Positions 8,041 through 17,604 of a stretch of 64,000 nt of DNA are shown here, piece after piece (the stretch's first letter is position 1; every line of letters begins with the position of its first letter). The translations under genes were made by a program, and so were the position numbers. The notes beneath the pieces are model-generated. The model saw nothing but the letters and a program-made list of their open reading frames with translations, did no database searches and had not been told where the DNA came from. The stretch covers positions 1 to 64,000 of the forward strand of contig NZ_QXHU01000001.1 of assembly GCF_009663465.1 (NCBI RefSeq), read 5' to 3'. The DNA comes from Riemerella anatipestifer (lineage in GTDB: Bacteria > Bacteroidota > Bacteroidia > Flavobacteriales > Weeksellaceae).

Positions 8041-9117
8041 ATGAAAAGTCTATTTTTATTCACGCTGTCCCTGCTGGCTTTGTCGCTTTGCAACGGACAG
8101 GAACAACAAAAGAAAACCGATGTACAGGAATTAGGGCTGAACGCAACAGTAAAACGGGTAAAAGAAATGGCTTACAACGCTAAAAAACAGAATGAGGCGA
8201 TAGAAAAGAATCCGTTCGGTGGTATAGAAGAGCATCTGTTTGATGAACAAGGCCGCCGAATAGAACAAAATGACTATAACTTGGACGGTGGTTTGTCTCG
8301 CCGGTACACTTATCAGTATGACCATAAAGGCCACTTAACGGAAGATAATGAGTATAATTCGGACGGCAGTTTAAACATGAAGAGGACTTACCAATACGAT
8401 GAGGAAGGCCGTCAAACAGAGATGATAATATACAACTCGGAAAAAAGCAACAAGGCTACTTATAAATATGACGATAAGGGCCGCCTGATAGAGAAGAATA
8501 GTTATGATGAAGGGGGAAATTTAGATTGGAAAACCATTTGTGAATACGACGATAAAGTCCATCGGATAGAGGAGAATCATTATAACGCATGGGGGGATTT
8601 TGTTAGTAAGTACATTTATCAATATGATGAAAAAGGAAAACTAATGGAAGAGAAAGAGTATGACTCACACAATAAGTTATACAAAAGGTGCACTTATCAA
8701 TACGACAGCAAAGGCAATGAAATAGAGGTAAAGGAATATTATGCATACGGTATAGCACATAGTTGGACTTATCAATACGACGAAAAAGGAAACAAAATAG
8801 AAGAAAAAGGCTATGCCGGGAACGGCAGTCTAAGTTATAAGGAAACTTTTAAGTATGACCATAAAGGGCATTTAATAGAAAAGAACTTTCATTACTCAGA
8901 AGATCGTTTATATTATAGAATGACCTATCAGTATGATGACCATGGTAATCTGACAGAAGAGTGTAAAATTGACGGTTCAGGCGGAGATAAACAGTGTAGA
9001 ATTTATCAGTACGAGTACGATAAGCAAGGGAACTGGGTTAAAAAGTCAGAATATGGAAACGATGAGCCTACGATACAAACCCTCATCGAACGGGAAATCG
9101 AATACCATCAAAACTAA
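8041..9117 (+). CDS. Secreted YD-repeat-like protein, copy 2 (paralogue)
   Basis: 358 residues, starting 6 bp after the copy 1 stop codon, so the two are probably cotranscribed. The signal peptide is almost identical to copy 1 (MKSLFLFTLSLLALSLCNGQ). The mature part has more repeat units than copy 1, about 13 of roughly 21 residues with YQYDEKGN or YKYDDKGR cores, and both proteins end alike (YDKQGNWVKK...IERE). The length difference therefore reflects gain or loss of repeat units. Likely exported; role unknown. Such repeats are found in RHS/YD proteins, but no toxin or core RHS domain is visible here. Confidence 0.75.
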   Translation: MKSLFLFTLSLLALSLCNGQEQQKKTDVQELGLNATVKRVKEMAYNAKKQNEAIEKNPFGGIEEHLFDEQGRRIEQNDYNLDGGLSRRYTYQYDHKGHLTEDNEYNSDGSLNMKRTYQYDEEGRQTEMIIYNSEKSNKATYKYDDKGRLIEKNSYDEGGNLDWKTICEYDDKVHRIEENHYNAWGDFVSKYIYQYDEKGKLMEEKEYDSHNKLYKRCTYQYDSKGNEIEVKEYYAYGIAHSWTYQYDEKGNKIEEKGYAGNGSLSYKETFKYDHKGHLIEKNFHYSEDRLYYRMTYQYDDHGNLTEECKIDGSGGDKQCRIYQYEYDKQGNWVKKSEYGNDEPTIQTLIEREIEYHQN

Positions 9118-9123
9118 AATCCA

Positions 9124-9306
9124 ATGAAAAGCCTATTTTTATTCACACTGTCCCTGCTGGCTTTGTCACAGACAGGAAAAGCAAACCGATTGGGAAAAGA
9201 TGAATTTGAAAGGAAAAGTGAAAATAATACGAGGATAGCCTTACAAGGCGATAGATGAAAAGGAAGTGATACAAAAAAGGAAGATGATTTATCATATAGC
9301 TAAATA
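9124..9306 (+). pseudogene. Third copy of the YD-repeat gene, frameshifted and truncated
   Basis: The first 45 bases repeat the start of copies 1 and 2, and the junction TAAAATCCAATGAAAAG is present at 9115-9131. After LLALS a short deletion removes the LCN codons and shifts the frame. In the shifted frame RQEKQTDWEKMNLKGKVKII still resembles copy 1 (QEQQNRTNWKEFNLKEKVKY), then stops come at about 9238 and 9304. The remaining gene body is missing. Confidence 0.75.
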
Positions 9307-9456
9307 AATGTTTTTATTGATGACTCAGAATAATCATCAGATAAAGAAGCGTAGCACTTTTTCTTGTTTTCGTGTCCATTGCAATATCTTTTTTTGAGCC
9401 ACTCCACTCTATTACTTCTGAAAAATTTTAAATTTACACATTAAGTAGATACTACC

Positions 9457-9484
9457 AAAAAAGGGAAGCCTAGCTTCCCCTTTT
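9457..9484 (-). terminator. Terminator after the SRPBCC gene
   Basis: GGGAAGC/GCTTCCC stem flanked by A6 and T4; on the minus strand it ends in T6, 22 bp after the SRPBCC stop codon. Bases 9307-9456 before it hold nothing I recognise. Confidence 0.75.
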
Positions 9485-9505
9485 ATAGTCTTTTGGTATT
9501 GATAA

Positions 9506-9895
9506 TTATAGCTGCTCTATCTTATCCGTTAAGTTATTGATAAAGTTTTGAAGTGGTTTCTCCACCATCATTTTAATAAAAGGATTAAATTTTCCTTCAA
9601 ATAAAAGCTGAACTTCTGTTTGGTTTTCGTTAATAGCGTTCATCATTCCTGTAAGACCAAAATCTAAGCTAGAGCTAGCTGATTTTAATACTACTTTTTC
9701 GCCTTCCTTTACTTCGTCTATTTTAAGGGCGATTTCTGGCATACCTTTAAGCCCGAACTTAAAACCATCAGCTACGGTTTCAAACTTTTGTAGTCCCTCT
9801 GGCATCAGTTCTTTATAATCTTCTGGGCGTTTCAGCATTTCGGATAGCTGTTTTACTGATTTATTTACGATAATTTTTCTTCCTTCTAAATTCAT
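9506..9895 (-). CDS. SRPBCC-like (START-fold) small protein
   Basis: 129 residues, no signal peptide. The pattern MNLEGRKIIVNKSVKQLSEMLKRPEDYKELMPEGLQKFE and the C-terminal helix FIKMMVEKPLQNFINNLTDKIEQL fit the SRPBCC/START-like superfamily, whose members bind hydrophobic ligands or act as chaperone-like subunits. Orthologues are common in Flavobacteriia beside a Nudix hydrolase gene, as here, often with pyrE, which is absent from this window. The ligand is unknown. A -7 box TACATTTG (minus strand, 9927-9934) lies about 30 nt upstream in the region shared with the Nudix gene. Confidence 0.7.
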   Translation of the reverse strand: MNLEGRKIIVNKSVKQLSEMLKRPEDYKELMPEGLQKFETVADGFKFGLKGMPEIALKIDEVKEGEKVVLKSASSSLDFGLTGMMNAINENQTEVQLLFEGKFNPFIKMMVEKPLQNFINNLTDKIEQL

Positions 9896-9929
9896 TTCTT
9901 ATTTTTGTTAAATTATTAAACTTCCGCAA

Positions 9930-10541
9930 ATGTATAAAGTTTTTATCAATGAAAAAAGATTAATCATCAGTAATCAACCCGAAAGTAAGGTGCATAACAT
10001 CATATTTGTTGGTGAGAAAAATATAAAAGAAGGGATAGAACTACTAGAAAAAACTTCTGCAAGAGAGGTGTGTATTTATGCCTCTAATGTAGATGAGTTG
10101 TGGAAGTGTTTTAAATCTTCATTTCATATTGTAGAAGCAGCAGGAGGTTTGGTAACGAATACAGAAGACAAAATTTTATTTATACATAGACTGGGAAAGT
10201 GGGACTTGCCTAAAGGTAAACTAGAGAAAGGCGAAGGTATAAAAGAAGCGGCTGTAAGAGAGGTGGAAGAAGAAACAGGGATTACAGACTTAGAGTTACT
10301 AGATTTCTTACAGGAAACTTATCACATTTATACCGAAAAAAAGAAAAGAATACTCAAGAAAACCTATTGGTTTACGATGAAATACAACGGCTCCGAGGTG
10401 CCTTCTCCACAGATAGAAGAAGGCATTAACAAAGTAGAATGGAAGTCCCATAAGGAAATCCAAGAGCGTATTTATCCTCAAACATTTAAGAATATACAGT
10501 TACTAATCAATCTTTATTTTAGATTAAATAATATCGTCTAA
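9930..10541 (+). CDS. Nudix hydrolase
   Basis: 203 residues. The Nudix box is complete at about 96-118: G-x5-E-x7-REVEEETGI, with the metal-binding glutamates in place. It should hydrolyse a nucleoside diphosphate linked to another group; the substrate cannot be told from sequence. The N-terminal 65 residues (MYKVFINEKRLIISNQ) form a separate region seen in Bacteroidota Nudix proteins of this type. Divergent from the SRPBCC gene, with a -7 box TATTTTTG at 9900-9907. Its 3' end overlaps the convergent murF stop by 18 bp. Confidence 0.9.
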   Translation: MYKVFINEKRLIISNQPESKVHNIIFVGEKNIKEGIELLEKTSAREVCIYASNVDELWKCFKSSFHIVEAAGGLVTNTEDKILFIHRLGKWDLPKGKLEKGEGIKEAAVREVEEETGITDLELLDFLQETYHIYTEKKKRILKKTYWFTMKYNGSEVPSPQIEEGINKVEWKSHKEIQERIYPQTFKNIQLLINLYFRLNNIV

Positions 10542-11798
10542 TATTTTCTCTAAAGCAATACCTCTTGAGCCTTTTAGTAGAATGTTTTTAGTAGTTAGAG
10601 GTTGATTTTTAAGATATTCGGATAGCTGTTGAGTGTTAAGAAATGCTGTGCCTCGTGTATTCACACTAGAGAAATGTTTCCCAACGGTAATGATTTTATC
10701 AAAATTGAGAGATTGCGCTTTTTGAAGAATAGCTTTATGTTCTTCTTCAGAAGAATCGCCTAGTTCTAACATATCCCCAATGATTACGGTTTTACTATCA
10801 TTAAACAAAGCAAAATTCTCTAAAGAAACTACCATACTGCTAGGGTTAGCATTGTAAGTGTCTAGCACCAAGGTTTTATCTCCTTTTTGCATAATTTGAG
10901 AACGCATATTGTTAGGAGTATAATCTTGTATGGCTTCTTTAATGAGATTTTTGTCAATACCAAAATGTAGTCCTAGAGTTACAGCTGCTGATATGTTGGT
11001 AAAGTTATAAGCTCCTGTAAGTTGCGAAATCATTTTTTCGCTTTCAAAAATAAGCCCTACTCTTTGATTATCATAGAATAACTGGAAATCATAATCAGAT
11101 TGAGGTGTTCCAAAACAAATGGTTTTAGAGTAGTCTTTTGTTTTTTCTATTTGTAGGGTGTCGTTGGCATTAACCAAGATTTTCTTTCTTTCTTTTTTAA
11201 GATAATCATACAACTCTGACTTTCCTTTGATAACACCTTCTACGCCTCCAAAGCCTTCAAGATGTGCTTTGCCAAAATTGGTAACATAACCATAGTCAGG
11301 CTGAGCTATTTGGCATAAACGTTCGATTTCTTTTTGATGATTAGCCCCCATTTCTACCACTGCGATTTCGTGCTCTGGTTTTATAGAAAGTAAAGTAAGA
11401 GGAACACCTATATGGTTATTAAGATTGCCCTTAGTAAATTGCACATTGTATTTCTTGGATAATACCGCAGCTATGAGTTCTTTAGAAGTGGTTTTTCCGT
11501 TACTTCCTGTAAGAGCAATAATAGGAATGTTAAGCGTATTTCTATGAAAGGTAGATAATTCTTGTAAAAATTTTAAAGTAGAAGGAACATAAAAAATATT
11601 TTTACTCATATTTTCGTACTCCTTTTGTTCTACTATTACAGCTAAAGCTCCTTTGTTAATAGCGTCTTCTGCTAATGTTGCTGCATTGAAATTCTCGCCA
11701 GAAAAAGCAAAAAATAAATCACCTTCAGCAATAGTTCTACTATCAATGGAAACTTTATTGCTTTTTAAATATATTGGATAAAATTGTTCTATATTCAT
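10524..11798 (-). CDS. murF: UDP-N-acetylmuramoyl-tripeptide-D-Ala-D-Ala ligase
   Basis: 424 residues from ATG 11798. It adds the D-Ala-D-Ala dipeptide to the UDP-MurNAc-tripeptide, the last cytoplasmic step of peptidoglycan precursor synthesis. N-terminal Mur domain (SIDSRTIAEGDLFFAFSG), then the ATP loop ALTGSNGKTTSKE (about 95-107), VVEMGANHQKEI, and a C-terminal domain with LDTYNANPSSM and GDMLELG. A longer start at 11825 would lie inside the gldJ terminator, so I reject it. The -7 box TATTTTTG is 4 nt before the ATG, so the mRNA may be leaderless. Same strand as gldJ but separated by a terminator. Confidence 0.96.
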   Translation of the reverse strand: MNIEQFYPIYLKSNKVSIDSRTIAEGDLFFAFSGENFNAATLAEDAINKGALAVIVEQKEYENMSKNIFYVPSTLKFLQELSTFHRNTLNIPIIALTGSNGKTTSKELIAAVLSKKYNVQFTKGNLNNHIGVPLTLLSIKPEHEIAVVEMGANHQKEIERLCQIAQPDYGYVTNFGKAHLEGFGGVEGVIKGKSELYDYLKKERKKILVNANDTLQIEKTKDYSKTICFGTPQSDYDFQLFYDNQRVGLIFESEKMISQLTGAYNFTNISAAVTLGLHFGIDKNLIKEAIQDYTPNNMRSQIMQKGDKTLVLDTYNANPSSMVVSLENFALFNDSKTVIIGDMLELGDSSEEEHKAILQKAQSLNFDKIITVGKHFSSVNTRGTAFLNTQQLSEYLKNQPLTTKNILLKGSRGIALEKILDDII

Positions 11799-11802
11799 AG
11801 CC

Positions 11803-11810
11803 CAAAAATA
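11803..11810 (-). promoter_or_regulatory. murF -7 box, 4 nt from the start codon
   Basis: Minus-strand TATTTTTG ends 4 nt before the ATG. Since Bacteroidota transcripts start a few bases after this box, the mRNA would begin at or next to the start codon. The box abuts the gldJ terminator hairpin. Confidence 0.5.
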
Positions 11811-11842
11811 AAAAAACCTTTCCAATAAAGAAAGGTTTTTTT
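11811..11842 (-). terminator. Terminator after gldJ
   Basis: AAAAAACCTTTC/GAAAGGTTTTTT with a 7-nt loop, 18 bp after the gldJ stop codon on the minus strand. Confidence 0.85.
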
Positions 11843-11859
11843 AGAGTTTAAGAAATTGT

Positions 11860-13476
11860 TTATCTTTTACTTCTTTTATTCATATTATCTTTAGCATCTT
11901 GTGCTACTCGGAAGCCTACCCAGCCGTAAGCTCTTGCTTCATCTCTATATCTTCTTTGCCCTGGGTCTAGCCAATATGCGGTATCCTTCCATGAACCACC
12001 TTTAACTACTCTAGAGCTGTTAGAAACATTAGACGTTCTAAACTTTTTATCTTTCTCTAGGATAACTTTCCCCTTAGCATCTACAAAGAATCTTTTCTTA
12101 GTAGAGTTATACATATTAAATTCTTTAGATGAGGCACTGTCAAGCTCTCTTCCGTTTCCTACACCTAGAGAAGATATGAAATCCCCATCACGGAAGTTTC
12201 TTTTATCATTGGTGACTTCTCTTTCATACTGACCAGGCAATCCTCTATAGACTCTTCTACCATCCGCCAAAGTATCATATTTGATATTATTACCATCAAC
12301 CTTAGAGAAAGTACCATCACTATTCTTGACTACTTGCTTATAAATATTACCTCTGTAGTAGTTAAAATCGCTTGCTTCATCATCTATTATTGGTCTATAC
12401 ACATCAGCTGTCCATTCAGCCACGTTACCATACATACCATAGATACCTAAATCGTTAGAAGGGTACTGTCTTACATCAGCTGTTGTAGGTGCTCCATCAT
12501 TATTCCAACCAGCAGGGCCTGAGTAATCTCCTCGCCCATACTTGAAGTTCTCAAGGAACATACCCCTATTTCTACCTTTGTTGCCTCTTAGTTTATCCAT
12601 TTCAGGTGTTTTACCTGTGTATAGATTATATTCTCTATTCTTTTGTAAACCTAAAGCTGCAAATTCCCACTCCACTTCTGTAGGGAGGCGGTACTTGGTA
12701 ACTATTCCCGAAGTTGCATCTCTGTTAGCTGCTAAAATTCTAGAATTGGTTGTCTTAATCCCAGACCTTTGTTTAAGCCTTTGCTCGTTGATATAGCTCT
12801 GCATTTCAGGGTCGTTCGCTTTATATTTATCTAATGTAAAAGAAGATTGTCCCTGATTATTACTTTCGTTAGTATATAAATCTTTGGAAATCACTCCTTG
12901 ATCCATTAGTATTCTTTCACCTACTCTGTCCGTTAACCATTCACAATATCTATTCGCCTGTAACCAAGAAACCCCAACTACAGGATAGTTGTCAAATCCT
13001 GGTGAACGAAAATAAGTTTCGGAATAGTCATTTCTAGATAATTCATTATTCCAAACCAAAGTATCAGGAAGAGCTCCACTGTAAATATCTTTAAAGTTAG
13101 GGTCAGAAGAAGGGAAAACAAATTTCAACCAAGTCACATAGTTACGGTAATCGTAATTGGTAACTTCAGTCTCACCAATGAAGAAAGAACTTACTTGCAT
13201 TCTTCTAGGGGTGTTATTCCAATCGTGCATTACATCGTCTTTCACTAGCCCCATGGTAAAAGTACCTCCTTGTACGAATACCATACCTGGCTGCCCTTTT
13301 TGTTTCTTTTCTCTTTTAGAAAAGAACCAACCTTTTTGATCGTTAGGCTTCCAGCCCGTAAGACTTGTCGTTTTACTAGATCCTCCACCTTTTTTAGTAT
13401 TACCTCCACCGCAGCTAACTAGAACTAAAAAAGATGAACTTAACACACATAATGAAAATAGTTTTAGTTTTTTCAT
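11860..13476 (-). CDS. gldJ: Gliding motility lipoprotein GldJ
   Basis: 538 residues from ATG 13476; the frame extends to 13530 but MKKLKLFSLCVLSSSFLVLVSC gives a clean lipoprotein signal with lipidated Cys22. GldJ is an outer-membrane lipoprotein needed for gliding and for stability of T9SS components. The body is an FGE-sulfatase (formylglycine-generating-enzyme-like) fold: PGMVFVQGGTFTMG, VTNYDYRNYVTWL, PVVGVSWLQANRYCEWLTD, YRLPTEVEWEFAA, GMYGNVAEWTADVY, and a C-terminal VVKGGSWKD...RRYRDE...GWVGFRVA. It is expected to be structural rather than catalytic. It faces porU divergently across 233 bp, the common flavobacterial arrangement. Confidence 0.95.
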   Translation of the reverse strand: MKKLKLFSLCVLSSSFLVLVSCGGGNTKKGGGSSKTTSLTGWKPNDQKGWFFSKREKKQKGQPGMVFVQGGTFTMGLVKDDVMHDWNNTPRRMQVSSFFIGETEVTNYDYRNYVTWLKFVFPSSDPNFKDIYSGALPDTLVWNNELSRNDYSETYFRSPGFDNYPVVGVSWLQANRYCEWLTDRVGERILMDQGVISKDLYTNESNNQGQSSFTLDKYKANDPEMQSYINEQRLKQRSGIKTTNSRILAANRDATSGIVTKYRLPTEVEWEFAALGLQKNREYNLYTGKTPEMDKLRGNKGRNRGMFLENFKYGRGDYSGPAGWNNDGAPTTADVRQYPSNDLGIYGMYGNVAEWTADVYRPIIDDEASDFNYYRGNIYKQVVKNSDGTFSKVDGNNIKYDTLADGRRVYRGLPGQYEREVTNDKRNFRDGDFISSLGVGNGRELDSASSKEFNMYNSTKKRFFVDAKGKVILEKDKKFRTSNVSNSSRVVKGGSWKDTAYWLDPGQRRYRDEARAYGWVGFRVAQDAKDNMNKRSKR

Positions 13477-13709
13477 TTGATATAATAATTTTTCTTTTAT
13501 TAAATTTAAACAATCAATGGTGAGAATCATTAGTATCTCATCTTCGAAAAGATTTTCAGCCTACAAAGAAAGCTAATTTATTCTACTTTACAAAATAGAT
13601 TTTAACTTTTTTACAAAACGAAGAGAATTAGATTTTATTGTTATGATTTTTTATTTTTACTTTGCAAGGGAAATAGATTTATTCTAAAATATATTAGGAG
13701 TGTTACATT

Positions 13710-16700
13710 ATGAAATTATCAATTAATAAGAATATACCACTAGCAATAGTTTTTATATGTAATTTTTTTGGAGCTCAAACCACTCAAATACAATGGCAAG
13801 GTAGTACAGAACTAAGTTATGGCACGAATAAATCGGTTAAACTACCTAGTTTTACTAATAAAGAATTAGTGTTTGATAATAATCAAATATACCTTCAAAA
13901 TACCACAAAGCTAGTTCAATATGAAAATTATATTGTTACAAACCTAGTATGGGAAAAACTCCAAGATAACCAAAAGTTTGATTTAGACGCTTCTTTAATC
14001 ACATCAGAGGAAGAAATGGAAGTGAATGTACAAAAAAATTCTTTTGGAGAAGGTTTTCTTCTGAATTTAAGAATTAAAGCTATAAAAAAGGAAGGTAATG
14101 AACTAAAGAAATTGGTTTCATACACTTTAGAAAAAGAGAGTAAGAGTTTACACGTTAATAGTAATTCAAATAAGATTTTGTCTACACCTGTAACTAGCCC
14201 GTTAGCTTCAGGAACTTTTTATAAAATAAAGGTAGATAAATCGGGGGTATTTAGAATTACGAGCCAGTTTTTGAGGGATAATGGCATCAATCCTTCTTCT
14301 ATCAATCCTAAAAATTTCAGAATATATGGTAATGGTGGACTTATGTTGCCTGAATATAATCTAGATGAGTATTATAAAACGCTACAAGAGAATGCAATAG
14401 AAGTGGTAGGCGAAGAAGATGGGCGATGGGACGAAGGAGATTATGCTCTTTTTTATGCTCAAGGTGCAGATGGCTATGCTTTTTACAATAGGAATAATCG
14501 TAAATCGGATACGAGACTAGATAGACCATCTCACTACAAAAATATCTACGAAGACAACGCTTATTATTTTATCAATTTTGACATAGGAGCTGGAAAGAGG
14601 ATTAGTCAAGCTCAAGATACTACCCCCACTACCGACCTCATTACAGAATATGATGCCTATCAGTTTATCAATGAGGATAAGAATAACCTTAGAGGAATAG
14701 GACGATTATGGGTAGATGATGTATTTAATAGCACAAAGGAAGTTAGTTTTAACTTAACCGATATTCCATCGGATTCTAGAGTTAAATTTAGAACAAGGTT
14801 AATTGCTAAAGATGCTCAGAATACTAAAATAACCTTAAATATAGGAAGTAATACTTTTGAGCAAAGTATTTCTGGACAAGGTGGATATAATTCTGTTTTA
14901 TTTCTCTCATCTATAGCATTAGATACTAATAAAGTAGCACTTAACTATACTCCCAATATAAGTACAAATCCGAATGCTGTATTTTATCTAGACTATGCAG
15001 AAATAGAATATAAGCAACCATTGAAATTCAATGGATTTCAAATGAATTTTAGAGATTTTGGATTGATGGAAACTTCTATGCGAAACTATGGGTTTCAAAT
15101 TAGTAATGCCGATGCTATTGATAGAGTTTGGGACGTGTCTGATGTAACTAATATTAAGAATAAAAAGAATCTTAACTCTACGAATAATCTCTTTACTTTA
15201 GCTTATCTTGCTAATAATAATGCTTTTAACAATGAGTTTGTCGCCTTTAAGCTAGATGCGGCTTATACGCCTAGTTTTGTTGGTAGGATAGAAAATCAAA
15301 ATTTACACGGACTTACAGATGTAGATTACCTTATTATTACAAACTCTGATTTTGCAGCAGAAGCCAAAAGATTGGCTGATTATCACACTTATAAAAATGG
15401 ATTTAAAACAGCGATTGTAGAACCTAGCAAAATATATAACGAGTACAGTTCAGGTGGTCAAGATATTACTGCAATAAGGAACTTTATTTCTCATCTTAAA
15501 AATAATGGCAGGTTAAAATATGTCCTATTATTGGGAGATGGCTCTTACGACTATAAAAACCGTACAGGAAGTAATTCTAATATTGTACCCACTTATGAAA
15601 GCGAAAGTAGCTTAGATTTTAATAACACCTATGTTACTGATGATTATTTCGTAATGACTTCGCCACAACGGAGCACTTCTTTGAGTAATGTTTTACCTGA
15701 TTTGCCTATTGGGAGAATCTTAGCTAAAAATACAACGGAAGCTAAAATAGGAATAGATAAAACTTTGGCATATTACAATGCTCTACCAAACCAATCTACA
15801 CCTTTCGGAGAATGGCGAATGAATATGGACTTTGTTGTAGATGATGATAGAGATGGTGGAGTACCTTTCCATGATGAAATTAATTCGGCTTTAGTTAATT
15901 TGTTTGAAACCAGTACTTCAGATAAAAAGGAGTATCATATTAGAAAACTTTACTTAGATTCATTCTCTTCAGAAGCTACTGCAGGGGGGCAAAGGTTTCC
16001 TCAAGTTACACAGGGGATTAACACAGCTATGGGGAATAGTTTATTTTTGTTCTATTTTGGGCATGGTGGTATCAATGGTTGGGCTCAAGAGAGGGTACTT
16101 ACACTTAATGATGTTAATCAGTTTAATAACTTCAGTAGTACTTACAGTCGCTTTCCGCTAGTTTCTACTATTACTTGCGAATTTACCCTTTGGGACGACC
16201 CAAATACACCATCTTTAGGAGAGATTTTATTTAAATTAAAATCAGGAGGTCCAGCTACAATGATTACATCTAGTAGAGAGCTAGGAGTGTCTTATGGGAG
16301 AAAATTCACCAATGTATTTTTAGAGTCTATTTTTAAAAAAGAAAATACAGAACGCTTCTACACTTTGGGAGATGCTTTTCTAATGGCAAAGAATAATTTT
16401 GGAGTTCATCCAGATCATCTAAAAGTTAATATGTTGGGAGACCCAGCAATGAGACTTAGCCGACCAGCACCTAGGATTGTGATAGACCAAATAGAAAAAC
16501 CAACTCAAGAAAGTGTAAGAGCTTTGGATTTTGTGAAAATTAAAGGTCAGGTTAATACTATTTCTGGGAATTTAGATGAGGCTTTTAATGGTAGAATAGT
16601 AGCTAACATTTTTGATAAAATACAAGATAAAAAAACACGAAATAATGATGGAGGCCTAACTCCGATACTCAATTATAAAGTGGAAGGAAATCCTATTGTT

Positions 16701-17597
16701 AAAGCTTCAGGCACGGTTAAAAATGGGATTTTTGAGATAGAATTTTATATGCCTAAAGATATTGACTTTAGTTTAGGAGACGGAAGGCTACTCTTATATG
16801 CTGATAATAAGAAGGTAGATGTTTACCAATCCAAAACGGTTAAAATTGGTGGTATCAATCCTGATGGTATTAAGGATAATGAACCTCCTAAGATTAAACT
16901 TTTTATGAATAATACCAATTTCGTTAATGGAGGTATCACAAATGAAAATCCTGTATTTTTAGCTTGTGTTACAGATGATACAGGTATTAACGCCACAGGA
17001 GCTGGTATAGGACACGATATTACAGTAACTCTAGATGGGGAAGTCATCAATACCATTGTTCTCAATGATTTCTATATTCCTGGAGAGGAAAATGGCTGTA
17101 TAAATCCTAATCTCAAAGATTATCAAAAAGGAAGTGTGAGCTATCCATTTAGAAATTTAAAAGCAGGAGAGCACCAATTAGTATTTAAAGTTTGGGATAT
17201 TAACAATAATTCTTCAACTACATCGTTAAACTTTGTAGTGAAACCTCAGGCGGAAGAAAATTTGGTGGTAAAAAGGTTATTAAATTGGCCTAATCCATTC
17301 ACTAATAAAACTTACATTCAGTTTGAACATAACTGTTCTGATGTTTTAGAAGTAGAAGTCCAAATTTATACCATCACGGGAAAACTTGTCAAAACTCTGC
17401 GCCAGACGGTAAGTTCGGAGCCTTTTAGAGAAGGATTTAGGACAGGAAGACAACAAATAGAATGGGACGGAACAGATGATTATGGTGCAAATGTGGGAAA
17501 AGGTACTTATATTTACAAAGTTTTTGTAAAAAGTACCAATCAGGAGACTTGTAAAGGTTCTTCTACTCAAATAGAAAAAATGATAATTTTAAAATAA
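13710..17597 (+). CDS. porU: Type IX secretion sortase PorU
   Basis: 1295 residues, in the usual range. PorU is the surface sortase that cleaves the C-terminal signal of T9SS cargo and attaches it to A-LPS. N-terminal signal region (about 1-22), then a peptidase C25 (gingipain-like) domain around 540-930. The catalytic dyad is visible: His785 in FGHGG and Cys823 in STITCEF. The C-terminal part has LNWPNPFTNKTYIQFEHN and GRQQIEWDGTDDYGANVGKGTYIYKV, a FlgD-like/T9SS C-terminal beta-domain. porV follows after 7 bp, so they are cotranscribed. The promoter is not clear: a near -7 box TTACTTTG lies upstream. Confidence 0.96.
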   Translation: MKLSINKNIPLAIVFICNFFGAQTTQIQWQGSTELSYGTNKSVKLPSFTNKELVFDNNQIYLQNTTKLVQYENYIVTNLVWEKLQDNQKFDLDASLITSEEEMEVNVQKNSFGEGFLLNLRIKAIKKEGNELKKLVSYTLEKESKSLHVNSNSNKILSTPVTSPLASGTFYKIKVDKSGVFRITSQFLRDNGINPSSINPKNFRIYGNGGLMLPEYNLDEYYKTLQENAIEVVGEEDGRWDEGDYALFYAQGADGYAFYNRNNRKSDTRLDRPSHYKNIYEDNAYYFINFDIGAGKRISQAQDTTPTTDLITEYDAYQFINEDKNNLRGIGRLWVDDVFNSTKEVSFNLTDIPSDSRVKFRTRLIAKDAQNTKITLNIGSNTFEQSISGQGGYNSVLFLSSIALDTNKVALNYTPNISTNPNAVFYLDYAEIEYKQPLKFNGFQMNFRDFGLMETSMRNYGFQISNADAIDRVWDVSDVTNIKNKKNLNSTNNLFTLAYLANNNAFNNEFVAFKLDAAYTPSFVGRIENQNLHGLTDVDYLIITNSDFAAEAKRLADYHTYKNGFKTAIVEPSKIYNEYSSGGQDITAIRNFISHLKNNGRLKYVLLLGDGSYDYKNRTGSNSNIVPTYESESSLDFNNTYVTDDYFVMTSPQRSTSLSNVLPDLPIGRILAKNTTEAKIGIDKTLAYYNALPNQSTPFGEWRMNMDFVVDDDRDGGVPFHDEINSALVNLFETSTSDKKEYHIRKLYLDSFSSEATAGGQRFPQVTQGINTAMGNSLFLFYFGHGGINGWAQERVLTLNDVNQFNNFSSTYSRFPLVSTITCEFTLWDDPNTPSLGEILFKLKSGGPATMITSSRELGVSYGRKFTNVFLESIFKKENTERFYTLGDAFLMAKNNFGVHPDHLKVNMLGDPAMRLSRPAPRIVIDQIEKPTQESVRALDFVKIKGQVNTISGNLDEAFNGRIVANIFDKIQDKKTRNNDGGLTPILNYKVEGNPIVKASGTVKNGIFEIEFYMPKDIDFSLGDGRLLLYADNKKVDVYQSKTVKIGGINPDGIKDNEPPKIKLFMNNTNFVNGGITNENPVFLACVTDDTGINATGAGIGHDITVTLDGEVINTIVLNDFYIPGEENGCINPNLKDYQKGSVSYPFRNLKAGEHQLVFKVWDINNNSSTTSLNFVVKPQAEENLVVKRLLNWPNPFTNKTYIQFEHNCSDVLEVEVQIYTITGKLVKTLRQTVSSEPFREGFRTGRQQIEWDGTDDYGANVGKGTYIYKVFVKSTNQETCKGSSTQIEKMIILK

Positions 17598-17604
17598 ATA
17601 AAAT

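Noticed and set aside
11799-11825. Upstream start for murF
   Set aside because: It lies in the gldJ terminator and before the -7 box; MNIEQFYP matches the normal MurF start.
13477-13530. Upstream start for gldJ
   Set aside because: It would place 18 residues before a perfect lipoprotein signal peptide.
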